Shown piece by piece: positions 1-6,855 of a stretch of 7,189 nucleotides of DNA. This DNA comes from an uncultured Aquincola sp. GTDB lineage: Bacteria; Pseudomonadota; Gammaproteobacteria; Burkholderiales; Burkholderiaceae. The notes beneath the pieces are model-generated. The model saw only the letters and a program-made list of their open reading frames with translations. It was not told the origin of the DNA and did no database searches. The position numbers and the translations under genes are program-made. The stretch covers positions 1-7,189 of the forward strand of contig CAKZXL010000284.1 in the NCBI GenBank assembly GCA_937883885.1, in the 5' to 3' direction. Numbering within the stretch: position 1 is the first letter of the stretch; the number at the start of each line of letters is the position of its first letter.

Positions 1-2
1 GA

Positions 3-1532
3 CAACAGCTCACCCGCCTGGCCGCCGCGCTGGCCATCGCCGGCAGCGCCGTGGCTGCCCACGCCGCCAAGGACGTGGTGGTGGCGGTGCCATCCACCTT
101 CACCACCACCGACCCCTACGACGCCAACGACACGCTGTCGCAGGCGGTGGCCAAGTCGTTCTATCAAGGCCTCTTCGGCTTCGACAAGGACATGAAGATG
201 GTGCCGGTGCTGGCCGAGAGCTACACCGCCAGCAAGGACGGCCTGGTCTACACCGTCAAGCTCAAGACCGGCATCAAGTTCCACGACGGCACGCCCTTCA
301 ATGCCGAGGCGGTGAAGGCCACCTTCGACCGCGTGACCAACCCCGACAACAAGCTCAAGCGCTACAACCTGTACAAGAACATCGCCAAGACCGAGGCGGT
401 GGACGCGACCACGGTTCGCTTCACGCTGAAGGAAGCGTTCTCGCCCTTCATCAACTCGCTGGCGCACCCGTCGGCCGTGATCATCTCGCCGGCGGCGCTG
501 GCCAAGTTCGGCAACAAGGGCATCGCGCAGAACCCGGTGGGCACCGGCCCCTTCAAGTTCGTGGAATGGAAGGCCACCGACTACCTGAAGGTGGAGAAGT
601 TCGACGGCTACTGGCGCAAGGGCTACCCCAAGGTCGACAGCATCACCTGGCGCCCGGTGGTGGACAACAACACCCGCGCCGCGGTGATGCAGACCAACGA
701 GGCGCACTTCGCTTTCCCGGTGCCGCCCGAGTCGGTGGCCACGCTGGAAAAGAAGCCCAGCCTGGAAGTGACGGCGGCGCCGTCCATCATCCACCGCTAC
801 CTGTCGATGAACACGCAGCACAAGCCGTTCAGCGACCCCAAGGTGCGTGAAGCCATCAACTACGCCATCAACAAAGATGCGCTGATCAAGGTGGCCTTCT
901 CGGGCTATGCCATTCCGGCCGAAGGCGTGCTGCCGCAGGGCGTGGAATACGCGGCCAAACTGGGCCCCTGGCCCTACAACCCGGCAAAGGCACGTGAGCT
1001 GCTGAAGGAAGCCGGCTACCCCAACGGCTTCGAGAGCACGCTGTGGTCGGCCTACAACCACACCACCGCGCAGAAGGTGATCCAGTTCGTGCAGCAGCAG
1101 CTGGGCCAGGTGGGCATCAAGCTGCAGGTGCAGGCGCTGGAAGCCGGTCAACGCGTGGCACGCGTGGAAAGCGCGCAAGACCCCGCCACCGCGCCGGTGC
1201 GCATGTACTACGTGGGCTGGTCTTCCTCCACCGGTGAGGCCGACTGGGCGATGCGCCCGCTACTGGCCAGCGAATCGTTCCCGCCCAAGCTGTTCAACAC
1301 GGCCTACTACAAGAACGACGCGGTGGACCAGGCGATCGGCAAGGCGCTGGTGACGACCGACAAGGCCGAGAAGGCCAAGCTCTACACCGAAGCGCAGAAG
1401 CAGATCTGGAAGGACGCGCCCTGGGCCTTCCTGGTGACCGAGCGGCTGGTGTCGGTGCGCGCGCGCAACCTGGCGGGCTTCTACGTCATCCCCGATGGCA
1501 GCTTCAACTTCGACGAAGTCGAGCTGAAGTGA
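3..1532 (+). CDS. gsiB: Glutathione/peptide ABC transporter substrate-binding protein GsiB (5' end cut by window)
   Basis: Periplasmic solute-binding protein (SBP_bac_5 family) that delivers glutathione or short peptides to the GsiCD permease. The reading frame is open from base 3, so the start codon lies just outside the window. About 509 residues are visible, against 512 in E. coli GsiB as I recall it, so only a few are missing. The visible N-terminus is a signal peptide: a hydrophobic Ala/Leu-rich stretch ending AVAAHA, with probable cleavage before AKDVVVAV. The GTG at 51 lies inside this signal peptide and is not the real start. Family landmarks are [20 protein letters not shown] near the mature N-terminus, [32 protein letters not shown]-like [29 protein letters not shown], and [18 protein letters not shown]. 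The mature start and these blocks match E. coli GsiB closely from memory. It is the first visible gene of the operon, 25 bases before gsiC. Substrate is inferred from family and may be broader than glutathione. Confidence 0.93.
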   Translation, partial: QQLTRLAAALAIAGSAVAAHAAKDVVVAVPSTFTTTDPYDANDTLSQAVAKSFYQGLFGFDKDMKMVPVLAESYTASKDGLVYTVKLKTGIKFHDGTPFNAEAVKATFDRVTNPDNKLKRYNLYKNIAKTEAVDATTVRFTLKEAFSPFINSLAHPSAVIISPAALAKFGNKGIAQNPVGTGPFKFVEWKATDYLKVEKFDGYWRKGYPKVDSITWRPVVDNNTRAAVMQTNEAHFAFPVPPESVATLEKKPSLEVTAAPSIIHRYLSMNTQHKPFSDPKVREAINYAINKDALIKVAFSGYAIPAEGVLPQGVEYAAKLGPWPYNPAKARELLKEAGYPNGFESTLWSAYNHTTAQKVIQFVQQQLGQVGIKLQVQALEAGQRVARVESAQDPATAPVRMYYVGWSSSTGEADWAMRPLLASESFPPKLFNTAYYKNDAVDQAIGKALVTTDKAEKAKLYTEAQKQIWKDAPWAFLVTERLVSVRARNLAGFYVIPDGSFNFDEVELK

Positions 1533-1557
1533 ACGTCAACCCTGCAGCCCTGAGCTG

Positions 1558-2478
1558 ATGTTTGCGTACCTTCTGAAGCGGCTGGTGGGCCTGGTGCCCA
1601 CGCTGCTGCTGGTTGCGGTGTTCGTGTTCGGCTTCGTGCACCTGCTGCCCGGTGACCCGGCGCGGCTGGCCGCCGGCGTGGACGCCACGCCGGAGACGGT
1701 GGAACTGGTGCGCCGCGACCTGGGCCTGGACCAGCCGCTGCATCTGCAGTTCGTGCGCTTCTTCACCCATGCGCTGCAGGGCGACTTCGGCCACTCCATC
1801 CGCACCAAGCGGCCGGTGGCCGACGAGATCGGAGAGCGCTTCGCGCCCACCTTCTGGCTCACGGTGGCGGCCATGGGCTGGTCGGTGCTGCTGGGCCTGG
1901 TGCTGGGCATCGCCTCGGCGGTGTGGCGCAACCGCTGGCCCGACCGGGCCGGCATGTCGCTGGCCATCTCGGGCATCTCGTTCCCGCCGTTTGCGCTGGG
2001 CATGCTGCTGATGCAGGTGTTCTCGGTGCAGCTGGGCTGGCTGCCCACGGTGGGTGCCGACAGCTGGAAACACTACATCCTGCCTTCGCTCACGCTGGGC
2101 GCGGGCGTGGCGGCGGTGATGGCGCGCTTTACCCGCAGCTCCTTCATCGACATCCTGAAGGAAGACTATGTGCGCACCGCCCGGGCCAAGGGCCTGGACG
2201 AGGCGCGGGTGGTCTTCAAGCATGGGCTGCGCAATGCGCTGATCCCGGTGGTCACGATGATGGGCCTGCAGTTCGGCTTTCTGCTGGGCGGCTCCATCGT
2301 GGTGGAGGTGGTCTTCAACTGGCCCGGCATGGGCCGGCTGCTGATCGACGCGGTGGAGATGCGCGACTACCCGGTGATGCAGGCCCTGGTGCTGCTGTTC
2401 TCGCTCGAATTCATCCTCATCAACCTGGTGGTGGACGTGCTGTACGCCGTCATCAACCCGACCATCCGCTTCCAGTGA
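1558..2478 (+). CDS. gsiC: Glutathione/peptide ABC transporter permease GsiC
   Basis: Inner-membrane permease of the DppB/OppB type, one half of the translocation channel with GsiD. The protein has 306 residues, the same length as E. coli GsiC as I recall it. It begins [19 protein letters not shown] with a first membrane segment at about residues 9-30, followed by the conserved LLPGDPARL. Further hydrophobic segments lie at about 99-121, 136-157, 173-189, 230-251 and 276-298, giving the six expected. The EAA loop that docks with the ATPase is at about residues 202-230 ([11 protein letters not shown], then [10 protein letters not shown]). The ATG at 1558 follows gsiB by 25 bases with only a weak ribosome-binding site. 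Its TGA overlaps the GTG of gsiD by four bases, indicating coupled translation. Confidence 0.95.
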   Translation: MFAYLLKRLVGLVPTLLLVAVFVFGFVHLLPGDPARLAAGVDATPETVELVRRDLGLDQPLHLQFVRFFTHALQGDFGHSIRTKRPVADEIGERFAPTFWLTVAAMGWSVLLGLVLGIASAVWRNRWPDRAGMSLAISGISFPPFALGMLLMQVFSVQLGWLPTVGADSWKHYILPSLTLGAGVAAVMARFTRSSFIDILKEDYVRTARAKGLDEARVVFKHGLRNALIPVVTMMGLQFGFLLGGSIVVEVVFNWPGMGRLLIDAVEMRDYPVMQALVLLFSLEFILINLVVDVLYAVINPTIRFQ

Positions 2479-3359
2479 ACAACCCCTCCATCGCCGCCGC
2501 GGCCACGCCGGTGCGCACGCCGGCCGCCGAGTTCTGGCGCAAGTTCAAGAAGCAGCGCGTGGCGCTGGTGGCCGGCGGCTTCGTGCTGGCGCTGGTGCTG
2601 GTGGCCGCGCTGGCCCCTTGGCTGGTGCCTTACGACGCCGAGAACTTCTTCGACTACGACGCGCTCAATTCGCCGCCCTCGGCCCAGCACTGGTTCGGCG
2701 TCGACCCGCTGGGCCGCGACATCTTCAGCCGCATCCTGATGGGCGCGCGGGTGTCCTTGGCCGCGGGCTTCATCTCGGTGGCGGTGGGCGCGGTCATCGG
2801 CACGCTGCTGGGCCTGCTGGCCGGGTACTACCAGGGCTGGTGGGACCGCATCGTCATGCGCATGAGCGACGTGCTGTTCGCCTTCCCCGGCATCCTGCTG
2901 GCCATCGGCATCGTGGCGATCCTGGGCAGCGGCATGGTCAACGTCATCGTGGCGGTGGCCGTGTTCAGCGTGCCGGCGTTTGCGCGGCTGGTGCGCGGCA
3001 ATGTGCTGGCGCTCAAGCACCAGACCTACATCGAGGCGGTGCGCAGCATCGGCGCGCCCGACCGCGTGATCATGCTGCGCCACCTGCTGCCGGGCACCGT
3101 GGCTTCGGTGGTGGTGTACCTGACCATGCGCATCGGCACCTCCATCATCACCGCGGCCAGCCTGAGCTTTCTCGGCCTGGGCGCGCAACCGCCCACGCCC
3201 GAATGGGGCGCAATGCTGAACGAGGCCCGCGCCGACATGCTGAACGCACCGCACGTGGCGCTGTTCCCGATCATGGCCATCTTCATCACGGTGCTGGCCT
3301 TCAATCTGCTGGGCGACGGGCTGCGAGATGCACTCGACCCCAAGCTCGACCGTGCCTGA
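2475..3359 (+). CDS. gsiD: Glutathione/peptide ABC transporter permease GsiD
   Basis: Inner-membrane permease of the DppC/OppC type that pairs with GsiC. The GTG at 2475 was chosen because it overlaps the gsiC stop as GTGA, begins a normal-length protein (294 residues; E. coli GsiD is about 303) and gives the usual short cytoplasmic N-terminus ending in [11 protein letters not shown]. The same frame is open far upstream, but that part is only a shadow inside gsiC. A first membrane segment lies at about 31-51. It is followed by the periplasmic stretch [13 protein letters not shown], the conserved [17 protein letters not shown], and five more hydrophobic segments. The EAA loop is at about 183-206 ([12 protein letters not shown], then RHLLPGT). 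The end [18 protein letters not shown] is typical of the family. No Shine-Dalgarno is visible, consistent with translational coupling. The P1 peptidase gene starts inside its last 32 bases. Confidence 0.95.
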   Translation: MNNPSIAAAATPVRTPAAEFWRKFKKQRVALVAGGFVLALVLVAALAPWLVPYDAENFFDYDALNSPPSAQHWFGVDPLGRDIFSRILMGARVSLAAGFISVAVGAVIGTLLGLLAGYYQGWWDRIVMRMSDVLFAFPGILLAIGIVAILGSGMVNVIVAVAVFSVPAFARLVRGNVLALKHQTYIEAVRSIGAPDRVIMLRHLLPGTVASVVVYLTMRIGTSIITAASLSFLGLGAQPPTPEWGAMLNEARADMLNAPHVALFPIMAIFITVLAFNLLGDGLRDALDPKLDRA

Positions 3360-4428
3360 TGCAGCGCTGACGGCGGCACCCGCGCGGCCGCGCAGCCGCC
3401 TGGGCGCGCCGCAGGTGGGGCTGCTGCCCAGCGGGCCGCGCGACCACATCACCGACGTGGCCGGCGTCTCGCTGGGCCATTGCACGCTGGACGAGGGTCC
3501 GGTGCAGACCGGCGCCACGGTGCTGCTGCCGCAGCCCGGCGACCTGTTCATGCACAAGCTGCCGGCCGGCGTGGCGGTGATCAACGGCTTCGGCAAAAGC
3601 GCTGGGCTGATGCAGGTGCAGGAGCTGGGCACGCTGGAGTCGCCCATCGCACTGACCAGCACCTTCGGCGTGGGCACCGCGTTCAATGCGCTGGTGCGCG
3701 ATGCCATCGCGCACATGCCCGAGCTGGCGCGCAGCCTGCCCACGGTCAACCCGCTGGTGCTGGAGTGCAACGACGGTTGGCTGAACGATGCCCAGGCGCT
3801 GGCGCTGCAGGAGGCGCATGTGGCGCAGGCCCTGGCGCTGGCGCGGCAGGGCGGGGCAGGGCTGGAAGAAGGCAGCGTGGGCGCCGGCCGCGGCATGAGC
3901 TGCCATGGGCTGAAAGGCGGCATCGGCAGTGCCTCGCGCTGCCTGCGCTGGCGGGGGCAGGGCTACACGCTGGGCGCGCTGGTGCTGGCCAACCAGGGCC
4001 GGCCGGGTGCGTTGCTGGTGGACGGGCGGCGGGTGGCCGTGCCCTTGCCAAGCACCGAGCCACCCACCGAGCGCGGCTCCATCATCATCCTGCTGGCCAC
4101 CGATGCGCTGCTGGATGCGCGCCAGCTCACCCGCGTGGCGCGGCGCGCGGCCGCGGGGCTGGCCCGCACCGGCAGCGACTACGGCCACGGCAGCGGCGAC
4201 ATCGCGCTGGCCTTCAGCACCGCGCTGCGCATCCCGCAGCGGCCCACGGCGCCGATGCCGGCGGTGGCGTTGCTGCACGAGGCGGCGCTCGACCTTTTCT
4301 TCCAGGCCGCGGCCGAGGCCACCGAGCAGGCCATCCTGCATGCGCTGTACGCGGCCACCCCCGTCACCGGCCGTGACGGCCACCGCCGCCTCACCTTGCG
4401 TGAAGCGGCGCCCGAATTCTTTGCCTGA
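3328..4428 (+). CDS. dmpA: P1 family peptidase (DmpA-type L-aminopeptidase/D-esterase)
   Basis: N-terminal-nucleophile hydrolase of peptidase family P1, whose studied members (DmpA, BapA) release N-terminal L-residues, D-alanine amides or esters, or beta-amino acids. The precursor cuts itself in front of its catalytic serine. With the ATG at 3328 the protein has 366 residues (DmpA has 375 as I recall). The self-cleavage site is Gly250-Ser251 within [20 protein letters not shown] (Ser289, Asp291) matches the second catalytic cluster known as Ser288/Glu290 in BapA. Asn222 in VLANQG probably matches DmpA Asn218. Other family blocks are [33 protein letters not shown] and GGIGSASR. No signal peptide is seen, so it should be cytoplasmic. 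The ATG overlaps gsiD by 32 bases; an in-frame GTG at 3352 (8-base overlap) is a real alternative start. Trp151 stands in NDGWLND where I expect the DmpA Tyr146. Substrate is not determined by sequence. Confidence 0.9.
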   Translation: MHSTPSSTVPDAALTAAPARPRSRLGAPQVGLLPSGPRDHITDVAGVSLGHCTLDEGPVQTGATVLLPQPGDLFMHKLPAGVAVINGFGKSAGLMQVQELGTLESPIALTSTFGVGTAFNALVRDAIAHMPELARSLPTVNPLVLECNDGWLNDAQALALQEAHVAQALALARQGGAGLEEGSVGAGRGMSCHGLKGGIGSASRCLRWRGQGYTLGALVLANQGRPGALLVDGRRVAVPLPSTEPPTERGSIIILLATDALLDARQLTRVARRAAAGLARTGSDYGHGSGDIALAFSTALRIPQRPTAPMPAVALLHEAALDLFFQAAAEATEQAILHALYAATPVTGRDGHRRLTLREAAPEFFA

Positions 4429-4432
4429 AGAG
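4427..4432 (+). promoter_or_regulatory. Ribosome-binding site of the M55 peptidase gene
   Basis: GAAGAG overlaps the stop codon of the P1 peptidase gene and lies 6 bases before the ATG at 4439. It fixes the start of the M55 gene, whose frame is open far upstream as a shadow of the P1 gene. Earlier candidate starts have no such site. Confidence 0.55.
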
Positions 4433-4438
4433 CGTTTC

Positions 4439-5290
4439 ATGAAGCAACCCACGGTCCTCGTCGCCGTCGACATCGAAGGCGTGGCCGGCGTCTGGCGGCC
4501 CGAGCAGACGCAGGCCGGCAACGGCGACTACGAACGTGCCCGCCGATGGATGACGGCCGAGGCCGATGCCGCGGTGCGCGGCGCCTTTGCCGGCGGCGCG
4601 GGTCGCGTGCTGGTCAACGATTCGCACGGCCACTTCGGCAACCTGCTGGCCGATGAGCTGGACCCGCGGGCCGAGCTCATCCAGGGCAAGCCGCGGCTGC
4701 TGGGCATGATGGCCGGCGTCGACCAGCAGGTGGACGGCGTGCTGATGGTCGGCTGGCATGCCCGTGCCAAGGCCACCGGCGTGCTGGCCCACACCAGCAA
4801 CAGCTTGGCGTTCGCGCGCGTGTGGCTCAACGGGCTGGAGCTGGGTGAGATCGGCCTGTATGCCGCGCTGGCCGGCCAGTTCCAGGTGCCGGTGCTGATG
4901 GTCAGCGGCTGCGACGTGACCGCCGAAGAAGCGCGGGCGCTGATGCCCGAGCTGGCCTGCTGCGTGGTCAAGTGGTCCGACGGTGCGCGCAGCGGCCGGT
5001 CGCTGTCGCCGCAGGCCTCGCGCGGGCAGATCGAGCAGGCGGCCCAGGCCGCGGTGCAAGGGCTGGCCCGTGGCGCGCCGCCGGTGCTGCGGCTGCCGGC
5101 GGCCGGGCCCGGCGCCGCGCCGGTGGCGCTGCGGCTGCAATGCCAGTCGCCCGCGCTGGCCGATGCCTTTGCGTTGTGGCCCACGGTGCGGCGCGAGGCC
5201 GGCGACACCATCGCCATCGACTGCGCGACGGTGCATGAGGCGGTGCGCTGCCTGAATGCGCTGTCCTTGATGGGCAACGCGATGCGCTAG
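4439..5290 (+). CDS. M55 family zinc D-aminopeptidase (Bacillus DppA type)
   Basis: Cytoplasmic metallo-aminopeptidase of family M55. The studied member, B. subtilis DppA, is a decameric zinc enzyme that removes D-Ala or Gly from peptide N-termini. The symbol dppA is left out because it also names an unrelated binding protein. The protein has 283 residues (DppA 274). All metal and active-site residues are visible with a steady offset from DppA: Asp11 and Glu13 in AVDIEGVAG, His63 in NDSHGHFGN, His107 in GWHAR, Glu137 in NGLELGEIGL, and His118 in LAHTSNS, which matches the catalytic His115. The C-terminal half is Ala/Arg-rich and less conserved. The gene lies 10 bases after the P1 peptidase. 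Pairing of an M55 enzyme with a dipeptide importer parallels the B. subtilis dpp operon, which supports a role in breaking down imported peptides. The exact substrate is inferred. Confidence 0.92.
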   Translation: MKQPTVLVAVDIEGVAGVWRPEQTQAGNGDYERARRWMTAEADAAVRGAFAGGAGRVLVNDSHGHFGNLLADELDPRAELIQGKPRLLGMMAGVDQQVDGVLMVGWHARAKATGVLAHTSNSLAFARVWLNGLELGEIGLYAALAGQFQVPVLMVSGCDVTAEEARALMPELACCVVKWSDGARSGRSLSPQASRGQIEQAAQAAVQGLARGAPPVLRLPAAGPGAAPVALRLQCQSPALADAFALWPTVRREAGDTIAIDCATVHEAVRCLNALSLMGNAMR

Positions 5291-5298
5291 CCTTGGCC

Positions 5299-5994
5299 AT
5301 GCGCGGACTCGACTTCAGCTCCTGGCAGGCCCTGCTCACCACGCTGGCCGGCGTGGTGGCCATCACGCTGGTGATGGTGGGCATCCGGCTGTTGGTGATG
5401 CAGACGGTGCAGGAGCGCCGCCAGCGCGAAAACCGCCAGATCAACGAACGCCTGCGCACGCTGATCGCGGCCTACAAGACGCTGGGAGGCAGCTTCACCG
5501 GCTCGCTGGCGGTGGACCCGGCGCACCGGCGCGAGCGGCTGGCGCAAGGCCCTGAAGCCGATGGCCTGGCCGGCGCCGAGCGCCGCCGCCGCATCCGCGA
5601 TGCGGTGGAGGCCGCGCTGTCCGACATCATCCTGCTGGGCACCGAAGAACAGGTGCGGCTGGCAGTGCGCGCCGCCAACGACATGGCCGCCGGCCGGCCG
5701 GTGGAAACCGCGGAGATCGTGGTCTCGCTGCGCAACTTCATCCGCGAGGTGCTGGACCTGGACCCGGTGCCCCAGGAGTTGGTGATCCCGCGCCAGGGCC
5801 CGCTGCGGCCGGCGCCTGGTGGCACACGCGGTGGCGGCGGCCGGGCTGCGGCTGGCGAAGGCCGCGGCGAGGGCCGTGGGCAAGGCAAGGGCGGCGGCCA
5901 GGCCGATGCGGGTGGCGGCATGGGCGCCGGCTTCGGCATGGGGGCCGGGCTGGGACCCACCGGCCACGGACCCGACGAGCCGCCGCCGCGTTGA
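5299..5994 (+). CDS. Conserved hypothetical single-pass membrane protein with glycine-rich tail
   Basis: I do not recognise a function. The ATG at 5299 gives 231 residues; a TTG at 5293 would add two residues. It begins 8 bases after the M55 stop without a clear Shine-Dalgarno, so it may be read through from the operon. One membrane segment lies at about residues 10-34, followed by a charged, likely helical stretch rich in Arg, Glu and Gln (QERRQRENRQINERLRTL, about 38-55). Next comes a soluble domain with AAYKTLGGSFTGSLAVDP, RRRIRDAVEAALSDIILLG, EEQVRLAVRAANDMAAGRPV and SLRNFIREVLDLDPVPQEL. From about residue 170 to the end the chain is Gly-, Arg- and Ala-rich, low in complexity and probably disordered (GEGRGEGRGQGKGGG, then GMGAGFGMGAGLG). 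Few positive residues precede the membrane segment and many follow it, so the bulk is probably cytoplasmic. I recall similar unnamed proteins in other proteobacteria. The tail's codons follow a GGC-rich pattern, but the frame is convincing up to the stop. Confidence 0.75.
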   Translation: MRGLDFSSWQALLTTLAGVVAITLVMVGIRLLVMQTVQERRQRENRQINERLRTLIAAYKTLGGSFTGSLAVDPAHRRERLAQGPEADGLAGAERRRRIRDAVEAALSDIILLGTEEQVRLAVRAANDMAAGRPVETAEIVVSLRNFIREVLDLDPVPQELVIPRQGPLRPAPGGTRGGGGRAAAGEGRGEGRGQGKGGGQADAGGGMGAGFGMGAGLGPTGHGPDEPPPR

Positions 5995-6003
5995 ACGAAG
6001 CAC

Positions 6004-6009
6004 AAGGAG
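6004..6009 (+). promoter_or_regulatory. Strong ribosome-binding site of the flavin reductase gene
   Basis: AAGGAG lies 9 bases before the GTG at 6019, the best Shine-Dalgarno in the window, and it decides the GTG start. It shows that the gene was built for independent translation although it follows the membrane protein gene by only 24 bases. Confidence 0.65.
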
Positions 6010-6420
6010 CACCCGTTCGTGGACATCGACTTCACCCAGCTCGACAGCTACGCCCGCTACAAGCTGATGGCCAGCCTGATCGTGCCGCGGCCGATCGCGC
6101 TGGTGACCACCCTGGGCGCTGACGGCACCGTCAATGCCGCACCGTTCAGCATGTTCAACATGCTGGGCGAAGACCCGCCCATCGTGATGCTGAGCATCAA
6201 CCGGCTGACCGACGGCCAGCTGAAGGACACGGCCGCCAACATCCTGGCGCGCCGCGAATTCGTGGTGCACATCACCGACGAGCCGATGGCCGCCCGCATG
6301 CACGCCTGTGGCGACCGCCTGCCACCGCACGAGAGCGAGCTGGTGCATGCCGGCCTCACGCCCACGCCGTCGCGCGCGGTGGCGCCGCCGCGCATCGCCG
6401 AAGCGCCGGTGGCGTTTGAA

Positions 6421-6500
6421 GGAAACGCCGGGCCGCCCCAAGTTTCCTGACCCCCACGGGGGGCGGGCTGGGCGCAGCCCGGCCCTGGGGGCGCTCAGGC
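6421..6500. repeat. 80-base GC-rich palindromic element inserted in the flavin reductase gene (REP/MITE-like)
   Basis: The segment fits neither half of the flavin reductase and is almost wholly self-complementary. GGAAAC (6421-6426) pairs with GTTTCC (6442-6447) around a 15-base loop. A second, larger imperfect hairpin has CCTGA (6446-6450) opposite TCAGG (6495-6499), CCCCC (6451-6455) opposite GGGGG (6487-6491), and a core CGGGCTG (6464-6470) opposite CAGCCCG (6475-6481) with a GGCG loop. The structure's outer edges, 6421 and 6499, coincide with the edges inferred independently from the broken reading frame. It is too short to encode a transposase, so any movement would need enzymes in trans. 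No clear target duplication flanks it. I recall GC-rich palindromes with a similar GGGCCGCCCCAAG stretch dispersed in Burkholderiales genomes, usually between genes; that is memory, not a search. Confidence 0.7.
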
Positions 6501-6503
6501 TGC

Positions 6504-6731
6504 GTGCTGCACGAAACGATGGAAACGCCCAGCCGCTACGTCTTCATCGGCCGCGTGCTGTGGCTCAGCGCCCGCGAAGGCCTGATCGACGCCGAGCGCT
6601 GGCGCGTGCGCCTGCAGGACTACCACCCGGTCGGCCGCTTCGGCGCCAGCTTCTACGTGACCACGCGCGACCGCTTCGCGGTGGATGGCAGCGAGCAGCC
6701 GAGCACGCAGACGGCGATTGACGAGATGTGA
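6504..6731 (+). CDS. Possible re-initiated C-terminal fragment of the flavin reductase
   Basis: The C-terminal piece of the broken gene could in principle be made on its own from a GTG at 6504 (75 residues) or an ATG at 6519. Its residues are those conserved at the end of flavin reductases (SRYVFIGRVLWL, VGRFGASFYVTTRDRF), which help form the FMN pocket and dimer interface. No Shine-Dalgarno is visible; the sequence before the GTG is the end of the palindromic insert. It more likely represents the untranslated remainder of the pseudogene. Confidence 0.25.
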   Translation: MLHETMETPSRYVFIGRVLWLSAREGLIDAERWRVRLQDYHPVGRFGASFYVTTRDRFAVDGSEQPSTQTAIDEM

Positions 6732-6746
6732 TCCGAGCCTCTGGCC

Positions 6747-6764
6747 AGACCGCGGTGCGGGTCT
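6747..6764 (+). terminator. Hairpin after the flavin reductase gene, possible terminator without a T-tract
   Basis: AGACCGC (6747-6753) can pair with GCGGGTCT (6757-6764) with one bulged G and a GGT loop, starting 15 bases after the stop at 6731. A 10-base perfect palindrome, TCTGGCCAGA (6740-6749), partly overlaps it. There is no run of T after the stem, so an intrinsic terminator is not proven; the hairpin could instead protect the 3' end of the message. Confidence 0.25.
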
Positions 6765-6812
6765 CCTGGGGGCGGGAGCGTGGACATCCGGCCTGACATG
6801 CTGGATGCTTGC

Positions 6813-6826
6813 GCCGAACGTTCGGC
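6813..6826. promoter_or_regulatory. Perfect 14-base palindrome upstream of the VOC gene, possible operator
   Basis: GCCGAACGTTCGGC reads the same on both strands and lies 29 bases before the ATG at 6856. The dyad length suits a dimeric repressor site, but no promoter boxes are convincing around it, and it could equally be a hairpin in the RNA. Confidence 0.3.
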
Positions 6827-6830
6827 TCCT

Positions 6831-6845
6831 CCGCCCGGTGGGCGG
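6831..6845. repeat. Hairpin directly upstream of the VOC gene start
   Basis: CCGCCC (6831-6836) pairs perfectly with GGGCGG (6840-6845) around a GGT loop and ends 10 bases before the ATG at 6856. In an mRNA it would occupy the place of the ribosome-binding site, and no other Shine-Dalgarno is visible there. A role in control of translation is a guess. Confidence 0.3.
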
Positions 6846-6855
6846 CACATGACGC

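Larger units (their letters stand above)
6019..6731 (+). pseudogene. Flavin reductase family protein (FMN-binding split barrel), interrupted by an 80-base palindromic insertion
   Basis: The intact family (DIM6/NTAB type) binds FMN and reduces flavin or acts as a small flavoprotein oxidoreductase in the cytoplasm. From the GTG at 6019 the N-terminal part carries the FMN-binding block IVPRPIALVTTLGADGTVNA (residues 21-40) with APFSMFN, and continues through PPRIAEAPVAFE to Glu134. From there the frame enters foreign-looking sequence and stops at TGA 6448-6450, giving a 143-residue product. The missing C-terminal part lies in another frame from 6501 to 6731: CVLHETMETPSRYVFIG, ARE, RLQDYHPVGRFGASFYVTTR. 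Removing 6421-6500 joins the pieces as 134 + 76 = 210 residues, a normal family length with a continuous APVAFE-CVLHET block. Both halves look undamaged otherwise, so the break seems recent. The truncated product lacks the conserved end and is probably inactive. Rescue by frameshifting or re-initiation cannot be excluded. Confidence 0.8.

Noticed and set aside
1923..2474. Upstream extension of the gsiD frame to 1923.
   Set aside because: It lies wholly inside gsiC and gives a Gly/Arg/His-rich shadow protein; the GTG at 2475 with its four-base overlap and normal length is the real start.
2367..3923. Long open frame of 518 codons on the minus strand.
   Set aside because: It is antisense to gsiD and the P1 peptidase, has the Arg/His/Gln-rich composition typical of shadows of GC-rich genes, and shows no family motifs.
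3301..4521. Minus-strand open frame of 406 codons.
   Set aside because: It is antisense to the P1 peptidase gene, low in complexity and has no recognisable domain.
6421..6529. Nine-base direct repeat GGAAACGCC at 6421-6429 and 6521-6529, a candidate target-site duplication.
   Set aside because: Deleting one copy with the 100 bases between does not restore the flavin reductase frame and would remove conserved residues (CVLHETME), so it is probably chance.
6765..6774. Ten bases (CCTGGGGGCG) shared with the palindromic insert at 6484-6493, as a possible remnant of a second copy.
   Set aside because: The match does not extend and no matching inverted arm is present; such a short GC-rich match is expected by chance here.
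6793..6821. CTGACA at 6793-6798 as a -35 box for the VOC gene.
   Set aside because: No acceptable -10 sequence lies 16-18 bases downstream.
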